A DNA stretch of 64,000 nucleotides from Zantedeschia hybrid cultivar (lineage: Eukaryota; Streptophyta; Magnoliopsida; Alismatales; Araceae), in assembly GCA_030544215.1 (NCBI GenBank), contig JARZZO010000008.1:32031614-32095613 (forward strand), read 5' to 3'. Below, piece by piece: positions 10,101-22,742 of this stretch. A program made the translations under genes and the position numbers. A model generated the notes under the pieces. That model was given only the letters and a program-made list of their open reading frames with translations. It searched no databases and had not been told where the DNA came from. How positions within the stretch are numbered: position 1 is the stretch's first letter; every line of letters begins with the position of its first letter.

Positions 10101-12470
10101 CGGAAGGAGCAGCTGTATGGCAACCTCAAGAAGTGTGCATTCATGAGTGACAGGATAGTCTTCTTGGGGTTCATTGTATCTACTAAGGGTGTTTCTGCAG
10201 ACCCTGAGAAGGTTAGAGCGATAGTAGAGTGGCCTGAGCCCCAGAATATCCACGATGTTCGTAGTTTCCATGGCTTGGCTACATTCTACCGTCGTTTTAT
10301 ACGTGGGTTCAATACGATTACAGCTCCAATCACTGATTGCATCAAGAAGGGAGCCTTTGTCTGGACCAAGGCTGCCGCATCAGCCTTTCATGACATCAAG
10401 AAGCGGATGACTCAAGCACCTGTTCTTCGATTACCAGATTTTTCTAAAGTGTTTGAGGTTTCTTGTGATGCTTCTGGTGTTGGCATAGGTGGAGTATTGA
10501 GCCAGGAGGGTCACCCTGTTGCTTACTTCAGCGAGAAATTGAATGATGTTAAGCTGAGGTATTCCACTTATGACAAGGAATTTTATGCGGTAGTCTAGAC
10601 TCTGCGTTATTGGAGGCACTATCTCTTGCCTCTAGAGTTTGTTCTCTACTCTGATCACGAGGCTCTCAGATTTCTCCATGCCCAGAAGAAGCTCAACTCA
10701 AGGCACAACCGCTGGGTAGAGTTTTTCCAGGCATACATATTTGTCCTCAAACATCGTGCGAGCGTGGAGAATCGTGTGGCCGACGCACTGAGTCGTCGAG
10801 CTTATCTTTTATCTGTTGTCAGCGCAGAGGTCACGGGGTTCAAGAGACTATGTGAGGAGTACCCATCTTGTCCTGATTTCGGCCCGATCCACACGACACT
10901 TCATTCTGGACCCTCCAGAGAGTTTAGTGATTATATTCTTCAGGAGGGATTTCTATTTCGTGGAGATAGGCTGTGTATCCCGCGGACTTCAGTCCGTGAT
11001 TTCTTAGTTTGGGAGATCCATGCAGGTGGTCTAGCCGGTCATTTCGGCCGCAATAAGACCATCGAGTTGGTGGAGCACCGGTTCTATTGGCCTAGTCTGA
11101 AGCGCGACGTGGCACGCATTGTGGCTCAGTGCCGCACCTGCGCTATGGCTAAACAGAAGAAGTAGAATACCAGATTGTACACTCCGCTCCCCGTGCCAGA
11201 TAGTCCGTGGCAAGATGTTAGTATGGACTTTGTTTTAAGTTTGCCACGAACGGTCCGAAAGCATGATTCCATCTTGGTGGTTGTCGATAGGTTTTCAAAG
11301 ATGACTCATTTTATGCCCTGCTCTAAGACTTCTGATGCGTCTAGAGTAGCCCGTTTGTTCTTTGATGGGGTTATCTGTTTGCATGGGCTACCAAAGACCA
11401 TAGTCACGGACAGGGATGTCCGTTTTACGAGCTATTTTCAGAAGACTTTATGGCATATGTTGGGCACTAAGCTCAAGTTCTCCACAACTTATCACCCTCA
11501 GACTGATGGGCAAACTGAGGTAGTTAATAGGAGTCTGGGGGATCTGTTGCGTTGTCTAGTGGGAGAGCATGCGCGTAGTTGGGACTTGATCCTATCTCAT
11601 GTTGAGTTCGCGTATAATGATTCGGTCAATAGGTCTACAGGTATGAGTCCCTTTGAGATTGTCACTGGCCATAGACCTAGAAGACCCTTGGATCTAGTTC
11701 CTTTGCCCGTTCAGGCCCGTGTGTCGGAGTCTGCCGAGTCGTTAGCTGAGCATATTAGGAGCTTGCATGACACTGTCCGATGTCACATAGAAATCAACAA
11801 TAAGCATTATAAAAGTTTGGCAGATGCACACCGACGTCCACAAGAGTTTCAGGAGGGTGACTACGTCATGATCAGGGTCAGACCTGAGCGGTTTCCATCT
11901 GGGACCGTTAAGAAGCTACAAGTTAGAGGAGCCGGTCCTTTCAAGATCTTGAAGCGTGTAGGGTCCAATGCGTATGTTGTTGAGTTACCACCAGATTATG
12001 GCATTAGTTCCACATTCAATGTCTCTGATCTGGTACCATATCGGGACCCAACAGTGATTCCCAGTGATCCATTTGAACCTTCTCCTCCCCTTGAGAGTGA
12101 CCCCATACATGAGTGTCCACCTGCAGCCCCAATACCTACTCGGCGTGAGCAGATTGAGCATATACTGGATGAGCAGGTTGTTACATCTCGAGAGGGTGCA
12201 CATTACCGATACCTAGTTCGTTGGAGAGGACGACTGCCTTCAGATAACACTTGGATCACTCGAGCCGAGTTGCAGAGGATCGACCCCGACCTCCTGGAGC
12301 GCTACCAGAGCAGCAGCGATCCTTACTCGACAGGGTCGAGTTCCTCCCAGCGGGGGAGGATTGGTGAGGACACCCAAGCCTCGGTCCACTTCCACCCGGA
12401 CCTCGTCTACTGTCGTCGGAGGATCAATCCGACGTCCTTGTGGCTTGGGGACGAGTTGGAGCCCATATGA
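7155..12470 (+). pseudogene. Chromovirus gag-pol polyprotein with integrase chromodomain, decayed
   Basis: One reading frame from MPTRSGTEYHPF to the TGA at 12470 is broken by stops at 7563, 7599, 7683, 8301, 9984, 10596 and 11163, and by a frame excursion between about 8750 and 8985. In order: gag (about 7700-8260), zinc knuckle CFRCHGYGHYASHC (about 8484), aspartic protease around DSGSCINAIS (about 8830), reverse transcriptase (about 9600-10200, with the YFDD box near 10023), RNase H with CDASGVGIGG (about 10465), and integrase with the zinc finger near 11070-11150 and the DDE core VTDRDVRF...HPQTDGQTE (11400-11520). A C-terminal chromodomain with YLVRWRGRLPSDNTW ends near 12310. Chromodomains are thought to guide integration to heterochromatin. 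Several of the stops fit a C-to-T change in CAG or CAA. Confidence 0.93.
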
Positions 12471-12559
12471 GGCTTGAGACCTCTTTATTTGCTGTTATTA
12501 GGGCCATTTATGGTCCGTTATGTATCTTTTCCGTTTTTAGGGATTTTCGATGTGTAACA

Positions 12560-12579
12560 GTAGGAGGGGAAGGGACAGA
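12560..12579 (+). other. Polypurine tract of the chromovirus
   Basis: gtaggaggggaagggacaga immediately precedes the 3' LTR start TGTCATGG. Confidence 0.85.
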
Positions 12580-13602
12580 TGTCATGGAATCCCCCCTATA
12601 TGTATGTTGTTTTCGTTTAGAAATAAAAAAGGAGGATGAAAATTTGAAAAAAAAAAAAAAATCTACATGTTGTGCGTGTTGTTCTCTGTGAAAGAGAGAC
12701 CCTATCCCCTCCTCGGTGCGAGGCCGAGATTCTCCCCCTTGTCCTCGGTGCGAGGCTGAGATTCTCCCCCTTGTCCTCGGTGCGATACTGAGGAGTTCCC
12801 CCCTGCTGGTGCGACGCCGGCCAACCCTGCTCCCCTAAACCCTCTCTCTCTCTCGCAGATCTACCGTAGCAGCCAAAGAAAGAGGCAGTTGAGGAGTCGG
12901 CGGTCTACAATCACCGCCGTCCGCCGCCACCCTGCATCGTCACCAACCACCAAAACCACCGCCACCTTCACCGATGCCGTCGCTCCCGTCCAACGCTTGC
13001 TCCGTATGCCCCGCCATCACCGCCTTGCCCCGCCATCGTCGAAGCCCTCGCCCCGCCGACACCACAGCTCCACGGTCCCATCGCCGTTGCCACCCTGCAC
13101 GCCGTCGCCTCCGACCACCGGAGCCTCTCCGCCCTGCCGTCGCCACCGCCTCACCCGCCGCTGGAACCCCAGCCTTTGCTGCCACCGTCGGGTTCACGTG
13201 AAAGAAGAAGAAGACGGGTGGAGAAGGAAAAGGGGTCGGGCCCCTTTTAGGCCAAATCGGTCCAACCGGGTGAACCGGTTCGGTCCGGTCTAGTCCCACC
13301 CCCTCCTCTTTACTATTTGAACCTGGTCCAGCCAGGTTGGTTTGAGGCTAGGTCCAGACCAGTTTCAAGGTGGTCCGAGCCACCTGACTCAACCCTGGTT
13401 CGAGCCTGGGTGCCACTTGGTCCGAGCCAGAGTGCAACCTGGTCCGAACCAGATCCGAGGTGGTTAGCCGGGTGGTGCAATTGCAACGTTATCGCACCTC
13501 CCTCGCGCAGAGCTCGTTCGTGCTCTGATTTGCGAGCCGTCTGCGTCGTTGGGTTCGTATCGACGAGGCCTAGCCCGATCTAGAGTGCCACTGTTGCAGA
13601 TC
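12580..13602 (+). repeat. 3' LTR of the chromovirus, first segment
   Basis: It begins TGTCATGGAATCC after the polypurine tract and runs to the target duplication agatc of the nested copia element. From 13013 it matches the truncated 5' LTR at 5664 onward. The copia insertion separates it from the second segment at 22743-23547. Confidence 0.92.
13598..13602. repeat. Target-site duplication agatc, left copy
   Basis: agatc directly before the copia LTR start TGTTGGGA. The same five bases follow its end at 22738-22742. The uninterrupted 5' LTR of the chromovirus reads gcagatctgcctc at this point, confirming one ancestral copy. Confidence 0.95.
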
Positions 13603-15153
13603 TGTTGGGATCGCTGTGTCGGGATCCGATCCTAAAACACAGAGGAATAAAATTTTCGGGATCGGATCTGTCCCGTTTCGATCGTTAAAATTAAAACCGA
13701 GTAAATCGAATTTACCTTACGCGGATTCGAATCCGCGTCTGTTTTCCGGTTCCGTCGGAGCGATGCCGCAAGTCGCGCAAATGCCCGACCTCTAGCGGTA
13801 TCCACGTGGTTCTCCTCGCGATGGATCGTCCTCGCTTCCTCGCTCGCTGCGGCGTTCGAAGATCCCGTCTGACTACGCGTAATATGCCGCGACATGCGGA
13901 TTCGGAATCCCCGTCGAACGGATGGTGGAGCAGTTGGGAACCGCACGCCCAGAGGAGAGAGAAAGTGGGGAAGAACGAATGACGGCTAGGTCAGGGTTGC
14001 TGGCCCCGGACGTAGAATCCGTTCTTTTATAAGAAGTCAGTTTGCGGTTTTTCATAAAAATCCAGACTTATCCGAAATCATGTCGGATTATCCATCGACT
14101 TGAAAACCATTTGCGTGTGACCCTCTAGGCCCAAATACCAATCCAATTAATAGCCCATTAAGTCCAGTAACCCTTTACTGACCTACTGAATTAATTAATA
14201 TCCTTATATTCAATTAATCAGCCGAATTTAATATCCCACAATAAATTCGGACGGATTGCCGATCACGTTGGATGCCGAGCAACATCGCGTGATCTTGGAT
14301 GGCACTGGGGTTATCGCAACCCTCTATTGGAACCTTTCTGTCATCGGTTAGCGTGCGGATATAATCCTTCATCCGTACAATGTTCCCGAATCAACCTAGG
14401 GCATGGTTTACTGTTAAATCCTATTTGGTCGATTCACTTGAATCAGATGCCGCTAATCTGAATCCGATAACTCCTTATCGATTACAGAGTCCGCCCTGTC
14501 CAGGGACTTTAAGCGCATCATTCCCAGAACATTCTCTCTCAAACAATCGAGAGCGGATGATCCCGTATTGAACACATAATTACCTTCGAGGGCATTTCCC
14601 TAAACCCGATCTCTTGACTTATTGATAACCCATGGTTAGGGATTCGTTCGTCAAGGTCAAAGCTCAGAAACCTACCAACAAGATATCTTTGGAGTCTCAG
14701 GTCCAAGGATCATCCACGCAACCGTGACAAATGAATTAGCTGGTTAACAGTGAGGTGATTACCATCCAGCGATTCATAGTCGGATCAGTTCAGTGAACTC
14801 ATTCACTAATGAGCACCTATAGGTTCAGCATAGTGTCTCCACACAAGTGACTTATGGGATCAGTCACCCTCATCATATGAGCTGAAGTAACCTATACTAG
14901 TCTATCCGGATGTTCGATGTCCTATTTCAAACATCCTATGACTAGGAACAATTAAGAACATGTGTTTATAAATCTTCGGTCCCATAATTATGATCTCATC
15001 ATAATCCGAAGACTGTTGCACATATTTATGGACTTCATCGTGATACGATAAACATAGATCGAATTAATTACACACAATGAATTATTGCCATTTATTAATA
15101 ATCTGAATAAGTACACAGTATCGGATTGGCTTTGAGACCATCTAATACTAATA
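13603..15153 (-). repeat. 3' LTR of the copia element
   Basis: On the minus strand it begins TATTAGTATTAG, where the other LTR has TGTTAGTATTAG, so the terminal TG has mutated. It ends ...CCCAACA. A TATA-like cttataaaag lies near 14024-14034 on the minus strand. The alignment with 21186-22737 is full length. Confidence 0.93.
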
Positions 15154-15171
15154 ATCTCGCACTTGGACTAA
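15154..15171 (-). other. Polypurine tract of the copia element
   Basis: On the minus strand the sequence tccaagtgcgagat precedes the 3' LTR. It resembles the ccaagtgggaga type of copia polypurine tract, with a pyrimidine interruption. Confidence 0.6.
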
Positions 15172-15173
15172 AG

Positions 15174-18100
15174 TCAATCACTTTTATACAGAATACCCAT
15201 ATTCTCTAAGTGACACTCAAAAATATTTTGAGACAAAGGCTTTGTAAGTGGATCTGCTATGTTGTCGGCTAAGTGAACTCTTTCCACCACGACATCTCCT
15301 CGAGCTATAATCTCTCTGATCAAATGAAAGCGTCGCAGAATGTGCTTTGACTTCTGATGAGACCTCGGCTCTTTCGCTTGAGCAATCGCCCCATTGTTGT
15401 CATACAGCAGTGGGACGGGACCAGATATGCTTTCCACCACACCAAGATCGTCGATGAATTTCTTCATCCATACAGCTTCCTTGGCGGCTTCAGCAGCAGC
15501 AATATACTCGGCTTCCGTTGTCGAATCAACAGTGGTTTCCTGCTTGGAACTTTTCCAGCTCACTGCTCCCCCGTGGAGTGTGAAAATAAAACCTGATGTT
15601 GACTTGCTGTCATCAGGATCAGACTGAAAACTCGAGTCAGTGTATCCTTGCAGCTTTAAGTCTCCTCCTCCATAGACTAGAAATAGATCCTTAGTCCTTC
15701 TCAAGTACTTAAGGATGCATTTCACAGCCTTCCAATGTTCATCACCTGGATCTGCCTGATGTCTGCTTGTAACACTTAGAGCATATGCTACATCAGGTCT
15801 GGTACATAGCATGGCATACATGATGGACCCTATGGCAGAAGCATAGGGGACTTTATCCATCACTGCCCTCTCTTCAGGTGTCTTAGGAGACTGACCTTTA
15901 GAGAGTGAAATTCCATGTCTCATCGGTATGAGACATCTCTTGAAATTTTCCATGCCAAACATTTTGACAATGATTTATATGTACATGGATTGGGTTAAAG
16001 CTAGCATCTTCTTTGATCTATCTCTATAAATCCGTATTCCCAATACGTAAGATGCTTCTCCCAAATCCTTCATGGAGAAGTTCTTTGACAGCCATATCTT
16101 TACAGATGACATCATTCCTACATCATTCCCAATGAGTAGGATGTCGTCAACGTAAAGAACCAGAAATGTGATTGCGCTCCCACTGTTTTTCTTGTATACA
16201 CATGGCTCATCTTCATTCTTAATGAAGCCATAAGATTTGATCGTCTCATCAAATCTTATGTTCTAGCTCCGGAAAGCTTGCTTCAGTTCATAAATGGACC
16301 TCTGCAACTTGGAACATATACACCTCCTCCTCATGGTTTCCATTGAGGAAGGCAGTCTTCACATCCATCTGCCAGATTTCATAATCATAGTAGGCGGCAA
16401 TGGCGAGAAGAATTCTGATAGACTTAATCATAGCAACGGGTGAAAAGGTTTCGTGATAGTCAACACCTTGTCTTTGACGATAGCCTTTCGCCACTAGTCT
16501 TGCTTTATAAGTCTCAATATATCCATCTGCACCGATCTTTCTTTTAAAGATCCATTTGCAGCCGATAGGTACTATACAATCGGGTAAATCCACCAAGTTC
16601 CAAACTTAGTTGATGTACATGGACTTTATTTCAGAATTCATAGCTTCTCGTCATTTCCCGGCCTCTGGACTTTCAATGGCCTCCTGGTAAGTCTTAAGAT
16701 CATCATCCTCATTATAGAGTACCCTTGAACCATCCAAATTAATGTCCCACATATATTTCTGGTGGTTTAGGTACTCTATCAGACCTACGAGGTTCCTGTG
16801 TATCATTTTGAACAGGTTCAGAAACTGACGGTTCATCTGATGAACGATTGCTAGTTTGTGGGTCTGGAACTTCTTCCATAATTACTTTACTCCCACCGTC
16901 CTTCTGGAGAATATAATCTTCTTCCAGAAAGACAGCTCTCCTGGCCACAAACACTTTTTGTTCGCTAGGATGATAAAAGTAATATCCATAAGTTTCCTTT
17001 GGATATCCCACAAATCTGCATTTGTCAGTTCTGGATTCCAGCTTATCTGCGTCATGTCTTTTAACATGAGCAGAACATCTCCAGACTTTAACATGTTTAA
17101 GGTCTGGTTTCCTTCCATTCCATATCTTATATGGAGTAGTTTCAACAGATTTGCTGGGTACCTTGTTTAGGATATACATAGCCGAGCTAAGTGCATATCC
17201 CCATAAGGACACTGGTAATTTGGACATGCTCATCATAGATCGCACCATTTCCATTGATGTGCAATTTCTCCTTTCTGATACACCATTCATCTGAGGTGTA
17301 TAAGGAGGTGTAGGTTGAGAAAGGATACCATTATCCTTTAAGTATTTAATGAACTCAGTGCTCAAGTATTCACCATCTGATCAGATCGGATGGTTTTTAT
17401 ACTTTTTCCTGTTTGTTTTTCTACTTCATTCTTAAATTCTCTGAATTTCTCAAAGGCTTTAGATTTATACTTCAATAAGTATACATATCCAAACCTTGAG
17501 TAATCATCAGTGAATGTAATGAAGTATGAGAAACTACCAATGGCTTGGGTTGATATAGGACCACATACATCTGAATGTATGAGTTCTAATATGCCTTTGG
17601 CTCGTTCTCCAGTTCCACTAAATGGAGACTTAGCCATTTTACCCATTAAACATGACTCACAGGTTGCATATGATTCATAATCAAATGGATCCAAATATCT
17701 ATCTTTATGCAACCTTTGGAGTCTGTTTTCACCAATGTGTCCTAGTCTACAATGCCACAAGTAGGCTTTGTTCATTTCATACTTACTTCTTTTAATTGAA
17801 GAACCGATATGTAAATTATCATGAGACATATTCAATAGATACAAACTATTGGATAAAATAGCAGAAGCTATTAATTTATTTCTGAAATAAATTGAACAAC
17901 TATTGTTCTCAAAATTTAAATTGTATCCAATTCTATCTAAACATGAAATAGAAATGATGTTCCTTATTATGCTAGGTACATAATAACATTCATCTAATAA
18001 AAATGTGTCTCCGGATGGTAGCTTGAGCTTCACTGTCCCCATAGCGATCGCCGCAACTCTTGCGCCGGTACCTAGTCTCAGCTCCACCTCGCCGGTCCTC

Positions 18101-19053
18101 AGCTTATGCCTTCTTGTCAGTGCCTGCACAGAATTGCAGATATGATATACACATCCAATATCTAATACCCATGATGTACAATCTCTTATTGACAAGTTTA
18201 CATCTATCATATAAATACCTGAAGCGTCCTGCTGCTTCACAGTTCCTTGAGCCTTGTCCTTGAGGTATTCCTTACAATTCCTCTTCCAATGCCCTTTCTG
18301 GTGACAGTAGAAGCAATCACCTTTCTCAGCACTTTTACCCTTGTCTTTCTTGGTGACCTTTGCCTTTCTCTGAACCTTGTTCTTATTCTTTCGAAAAGCT
18401 TGGACTATAAGTCTTTTTCTGTTGGTCTTACCAACCATTAGGACTTGGGGTTTATCCTTCACAAGGTTCCCCTCCGCAGTTTTCAACATGTTCAGTAGTT
18501 CAGCGAAGGTGGCCTAGATCTTGTTCATGTTAAAATTAACGATGAACTGAGCATATGACGGTGGAAGTGAAGACAACACGAGGTCTGTGTGCATCTCCTT
18601 GGGAAGTGTAACCCCAAGAGCATCCAGCCTTTCCACCCACTCAATCATCTTCAGCACGTGATTCTGTACTGAAGTTCCCTCTGCCATCTGAGCTTTGAAC
18701 AGATTCTTCGATATCTCATATCGTTCGATTCTGCTCTGCTCACCAAAGAGCTCCTTCAAATGGAGCATGATGGATCTAGCATCCATCTCTTCATGTTACC
18801 TCTGCAACTCATTACTCATAGAGGCTAACATGTAGCATTGGACCATGGTGGAATCCTCCTTCCATTTTTCATACGCTATCATTTCCTCCTCTGGAGCATC
18901 CAATGCTAGTTCAGAAGGAGGTTCAGTATCCAAGACGTAGGCAATCTGCTCAGACCTGAGGACTATCTTCATATTTCTGAGCCAGTCTGAGTAATTGGTG
19001 CCTGTCAAACGGTTGGCATCAAGTATGCCTCGCAACGGGTTATGGTGCGACAT
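15174..19053 (-). pseudogene. Copia gag-pol polyprotein, decayed
   Basis: The minus-strand order is gag (from MSHHNPLRGILDANRL at 19053), zinc knuckle CFYCHQKGHWKRNC (about 18310), protease, GAG-pre-integrase LWHCRLGHIG (about 17755), integrase core through PYTPQMNGVSERRN (about 17290), reverse transcriptase with FSPVAMIKSIR and DVKTAFLNG (16330-16450), the YVDD box at 16143-16154, and RNase H ending at 15174. Integrase before reverse transcriptase is the Ty1/copia order. The frame is broken by stops near 18787 and 18490, by a frameshift near 17365 and by further shifts between 16836 and 15962. The protease motif reads LDIGCVYHIC where the family has a D-S/T-G triad, so the catalytic motif is also lost. 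The copy cannot make a working polyprotein. Confidence 0.93.
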
Positions 19054-20778
19054 TCTCGCCTACAAGAGATAATCAATCGATAATTAGCAGATATTCATAT
19101 TAACTAAAACAAGATATGGTCTTTTATTATCTAGTTTTACTCCCACTAATTTTCGACGGACTGTATAACCTTCAAATATACAGAACGGAAGACGCCGACT
19201 ATCTCCTAGTGGGGATCATAATCTCCAAGCATCACAGTATGACCTCGGGTAAACACATAGTATCATACCGCTATCTCAGAGCAATCATCTCATGATAATT
19301 GCAACTCCTTGCAATATCCAATCATACTTCGGCTCCCAAGTTTAATGGTCCCGGGTAAACACAGTAGACCATTATCCCTGGTCTAAAATTTACCATCAAT
19401 ACGTGACAGAGTAAAGTAGAAACATAGTTCCCGGGTAAACACGTGGATGACTATATCGTTCCTCTACTCTTATCTAAAGGCATCTAATGCCATGATCAAC
19501 AGTCCTCTCAACAGACAATGGCAGACCTCGAGTAAACACATAGTATCTCCTATGACTGAATTAAGTTCCATTGATCATATTGATGGAGAGCCACGCGGTA
19601 CATTTTCAATGACTCGTGCTACGGCTTAGAATTTGTAACGAAGGTTTTACTTATTTAGATTGGTCTCATCCTAGGTGATAATATTAAATATATCGAATAT
19701 ATTATAAATACTAATAACCTAGCAAATATTAAGCACACGCATCACATACATGTCATTAGTGTGCTCATGGACGGCACTGCGGTTTGACTTGAGCCAGACA
19801 GTCAAACGCACACACATACACAATATAACAACTTATATCATGAGTCTGCAAACCCATGAATTCAATGAACTCCTTCATTTTCATCTAGTCAGCAGTTGTG
19901 GATCATCCTCGCTCCGCGCGCAGCCGCCTCGATCAAATTACATCGTAATTCTCAATTACATGATAATTTAAATGAGGAAGCCTTATGGCGATTACATTAA
20001 AGAGAAAGGTAGAAGTACAATGGAATATGAGAGGGAGAGGTTCGCAGACCTCTATTTATTAATGAACAATAAACCACACAATCACATTCCACATCCATAA
20101 TTAATGCTCGTCCATGACCACCATGCGTTTTAGTTAAACAAACCACACATGAATTGCACATCGAATGGCCAAATAAAATTTTTGAAAATAATATTAATTT
20201 TGGTTTCATAAAACCAGGGACCAAACAAAATTTGGATTTAGGATTTTTCAAAAAAAATTCAATAAGTTTAAGCATGCCAATTTAAATCCAATTTAAATAA
20301 GCAAACTAATGCACATCATTAAAATAAATGCATGTTAACTCCAAATAAACACATTTATGACATTCCATGCTAGTTAATTTTACAGACATTAAAATTTAAT
20401 TTAACAATTAAATTAACTTCCTTTAATGTCTGGTTAATTTAACAATTAGATTAAAAACTTGATTAACAACAATTGTTAATTAAAACATAATTCCAAAAAT
20501 TATGGGACCTTTAACAGTGAAATAACAGACCTTAATTCATTTAAAATCTAATTTTAAATTTAAATTAAAAATCTGTTATTTAAAAGGTCATTAAACAATT
20601 TAAAATGAATTAAAATGGGTTAAAAAAAAAAATTGGGCCAGCGGACCAATGGTCCGGGCTGGACCCTAGGTTGAGCCCAGCGCATGTGCCGGCGGCAGGG
20701 ACCCGACCCCGATGGAGGCCGCCGGCACCCTGGGGCGCCGGCGACGGCAACCCCCTGGTTGCCGGCAGTTTCCTATTA

Positions 20779-20813
<35 letters not shown>

Positions 20814-21172
20814 TTTTTTTTCTTTGTTTTTCAAATAAAATTTAGAAGTAGGAGGGGGATCGGCCGTCCTCCCCGTTGCCGGCCATGGGTCATCCTGACC
20901 ACCATCAACATCGTGGAGGGAAGCCCACGCTCCAGCGAGCCATCCCCAACGTTTGGGGTGCCCATAGACATGCCGTCGCGATGCGTTCTTCGTCAGACGA
21001 AGAACACGAAATAACCCAAATTAAAATCCAATTTTAATCGCAGTAATTACAATAAATACTCTGTGATCATCCCATGATCACAACACAAGTGATTAAAATC
21101 AAAACTATGCATGGAATTGATTATAAACACATTAATTTGGAGACCGAAACGGCGAAAACACAGTGGAACCTA
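19054..21172 (-). other. Long 5' leader of the copia element
   Basis: About 2.1 kb lie between the primer-binding site and gag, with no credible ORF. It contains four spaced copies of ggtaaacac (about 19245, 19352, 19433 and 19532), an AT-rich part (20260-20620) and a GC-rich part with a long C homopolymer (20781-20813). Confidence 0.7.
20781..20813 (+). repeat. Poly-C homopolymer of 33 bases followed by poly-T
   Basis: 33 consecutive C and then 8 T. On the coding strand of the copia element this is a run of G in the leader. Length in such a run is unreliable in sequencing and assembly. Confidence 0.9.
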
Positions 21173-21184
21173 GCTCTGATACCA
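21173..21184 (-). other. Primer-binding site of the copia element, initiator tRNA-Met type
   Basis: gctctgatacca on the + strand is tggtatcagagc on the element strand. It lies one base inside the 5' LTR end at 21186. Confidence 0.93.
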
Positions 21185-21185
21185 C

Positions 21186-22737
21186 TGTTGGGATCGCTGT
21201 GTCGGGATCCGATCTTAAAACGCAACAGAATAAAATTTTCGGGATCGGATCTGTCCTGTTTCGATCGTTAAAATAAAAACCGAGTAAATCGAATTTACCT
21301 TGCGCAGATTCGTATCCGCGTCCGTTTTCCGGTTCCGTCGGAGCGATGCCGCAAGTCGCGCAGATGCCCGACCTCTAGCGGTATCCACGCGGTTCTCCTC
21401 ACGATGGATCGTCCTCGCTTCCTCGCTCGCTGCGGCGTTCGAAGATCCCACCTGACTGCGCGTAATCCGCCGCGACATGCGGATTCGGAATCCCCGTCGA
21501 ACGGAAGGTGGAGCAGTTGGGAACCACACGCCCAGAGGAGAGAGAAAGTGGGGAAGAACGAATGACGGCTAGGTCAGGGTTGCTGGCCCCGGACGTAGAA
21601 TCCGTTCTTTTATAAGAAGTCAGTTTACGGTTTTTCATAAAAACCCAGACTTATCCGAAATCCTGTCGGATTATCCATCGACTTGAAAACCATTTGCGTG
21701 TGACCCTCTAGGCCCAAATACCAATATAGTTAATAGCCCATTAAGTCCAGTAACCCTTTACTGACCCACTGAATTAATTAATATCCTTATATTCAATTAA
21801 TCAGCCGAATTTAATGTCCCACAATAAATTTGGATGGACTGCCGATCACGTTAGATACTGAGCAACATCGCGTGATCCTGGATGGCACTGGGGTTATCGC
21901 AACCCTCTATTGGAACCTTTCTGTCATCGGTTAGCGTGCGGATATAATCCTTCATCCGTACAATGTTCCCGAATCGACCTAGGGCATGGTTTACTGTTAA
22001 ACCCTATTTGGTCGATTCACTTGAATCAGATGCCGCTAATATGAATCCGATAACTCCTTATCGATTACAGAGTCCGCCCTGGCCAGGGACTTTAAGCGCA
22101 TCATTCCCGGAACATTGTCTCTCAAACAACCGAGAGCGGATGATCCCGTATTGAACACACAATTACCTTCGAGTGCATTTCCCTGAACCCGATCTCTTGG
22201 CTTATTGATAACCCATGGTTAGGGATTCGTTCGTCAAGGTCAAAGCTCAGAAACTTACCAAGAAGATATCTTTGGAGTCTCAGGTCCAAGGATCATCCAC
22301 GCAATCGTGACAAATGAATCTAGCTGGTTAACAGTGAGGTAATTACCATCCAGCGATTCATAGTCGGATCAGTTCAGTGAACTCATTCACCAATGAGCAC
22401 CTATAGGTTCAGTATAGTGTCTCCACACAAGTGACTTATGGGATCAGTCACCCTCATCATATGAGCTGAAATAACCTATACTAGACAATCCGGATGTTCG
22501 ATGTCCTATCTCAAACATTCTATGACTAGGAACAATTAAGAACATGTGTTTATAAGTCTTCGGTCCCGTAATTATAATCTCATCATAATCCGAAGACTGT
22601 TGCACATGTTCATGGACTTCATCGTGATACGATAAACACAGATCGAATTAATTACACACAATGAATTATTACCATTTATTAATAATCTGAATAAGTACAT
22701 AGTATCGAATTGGCTTTGAGACCATCTAATACTAACA
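21186..22737 (-). repeat. 5' LTR of the copia element
   Basis: On the minus strand it starts TGTTAGTATTAG and ends GATCCCAACA beside the primer-binding site. The TATA-like cttataaaag is near 21605-21615. Confidence 0.95.
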
Positions 22738-22742
22738 AGATC
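22738..22742. repeat. Target-site duplication agatc, right copy
   Basis: Matches 13598-13602, directly after the copia LTR end ctaaca. Confidence 0.95.

Larger units (their letters stand above)
13603..22737 (-). mobile_element. Complete Ty1/copia element nested in the chromovirus 3' LTR
   Basis: The element is 9135 bp with LTRs of 1551 bp (13603-15153) and 1552 bp (21186-22737), a primer-binding site at 21173-21184, decayed gag-pol on the minus strand, and a perfect 5-bp target duplication. The two LTRs differ at scattered positions, so it is not a very recent insertion. It is younger than the chromovirus it interrupts. Confidence 0.95.

Noticed and set aside
12889..13299. Long proline/arginine-rich ORFs on both strands (also 5646-5972 and 24578-25351)
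   Set aside because: They are overlapping open frames in GC-rich LTR or leader sequence, present in both LTRs, with no domain or homologue-like composition.
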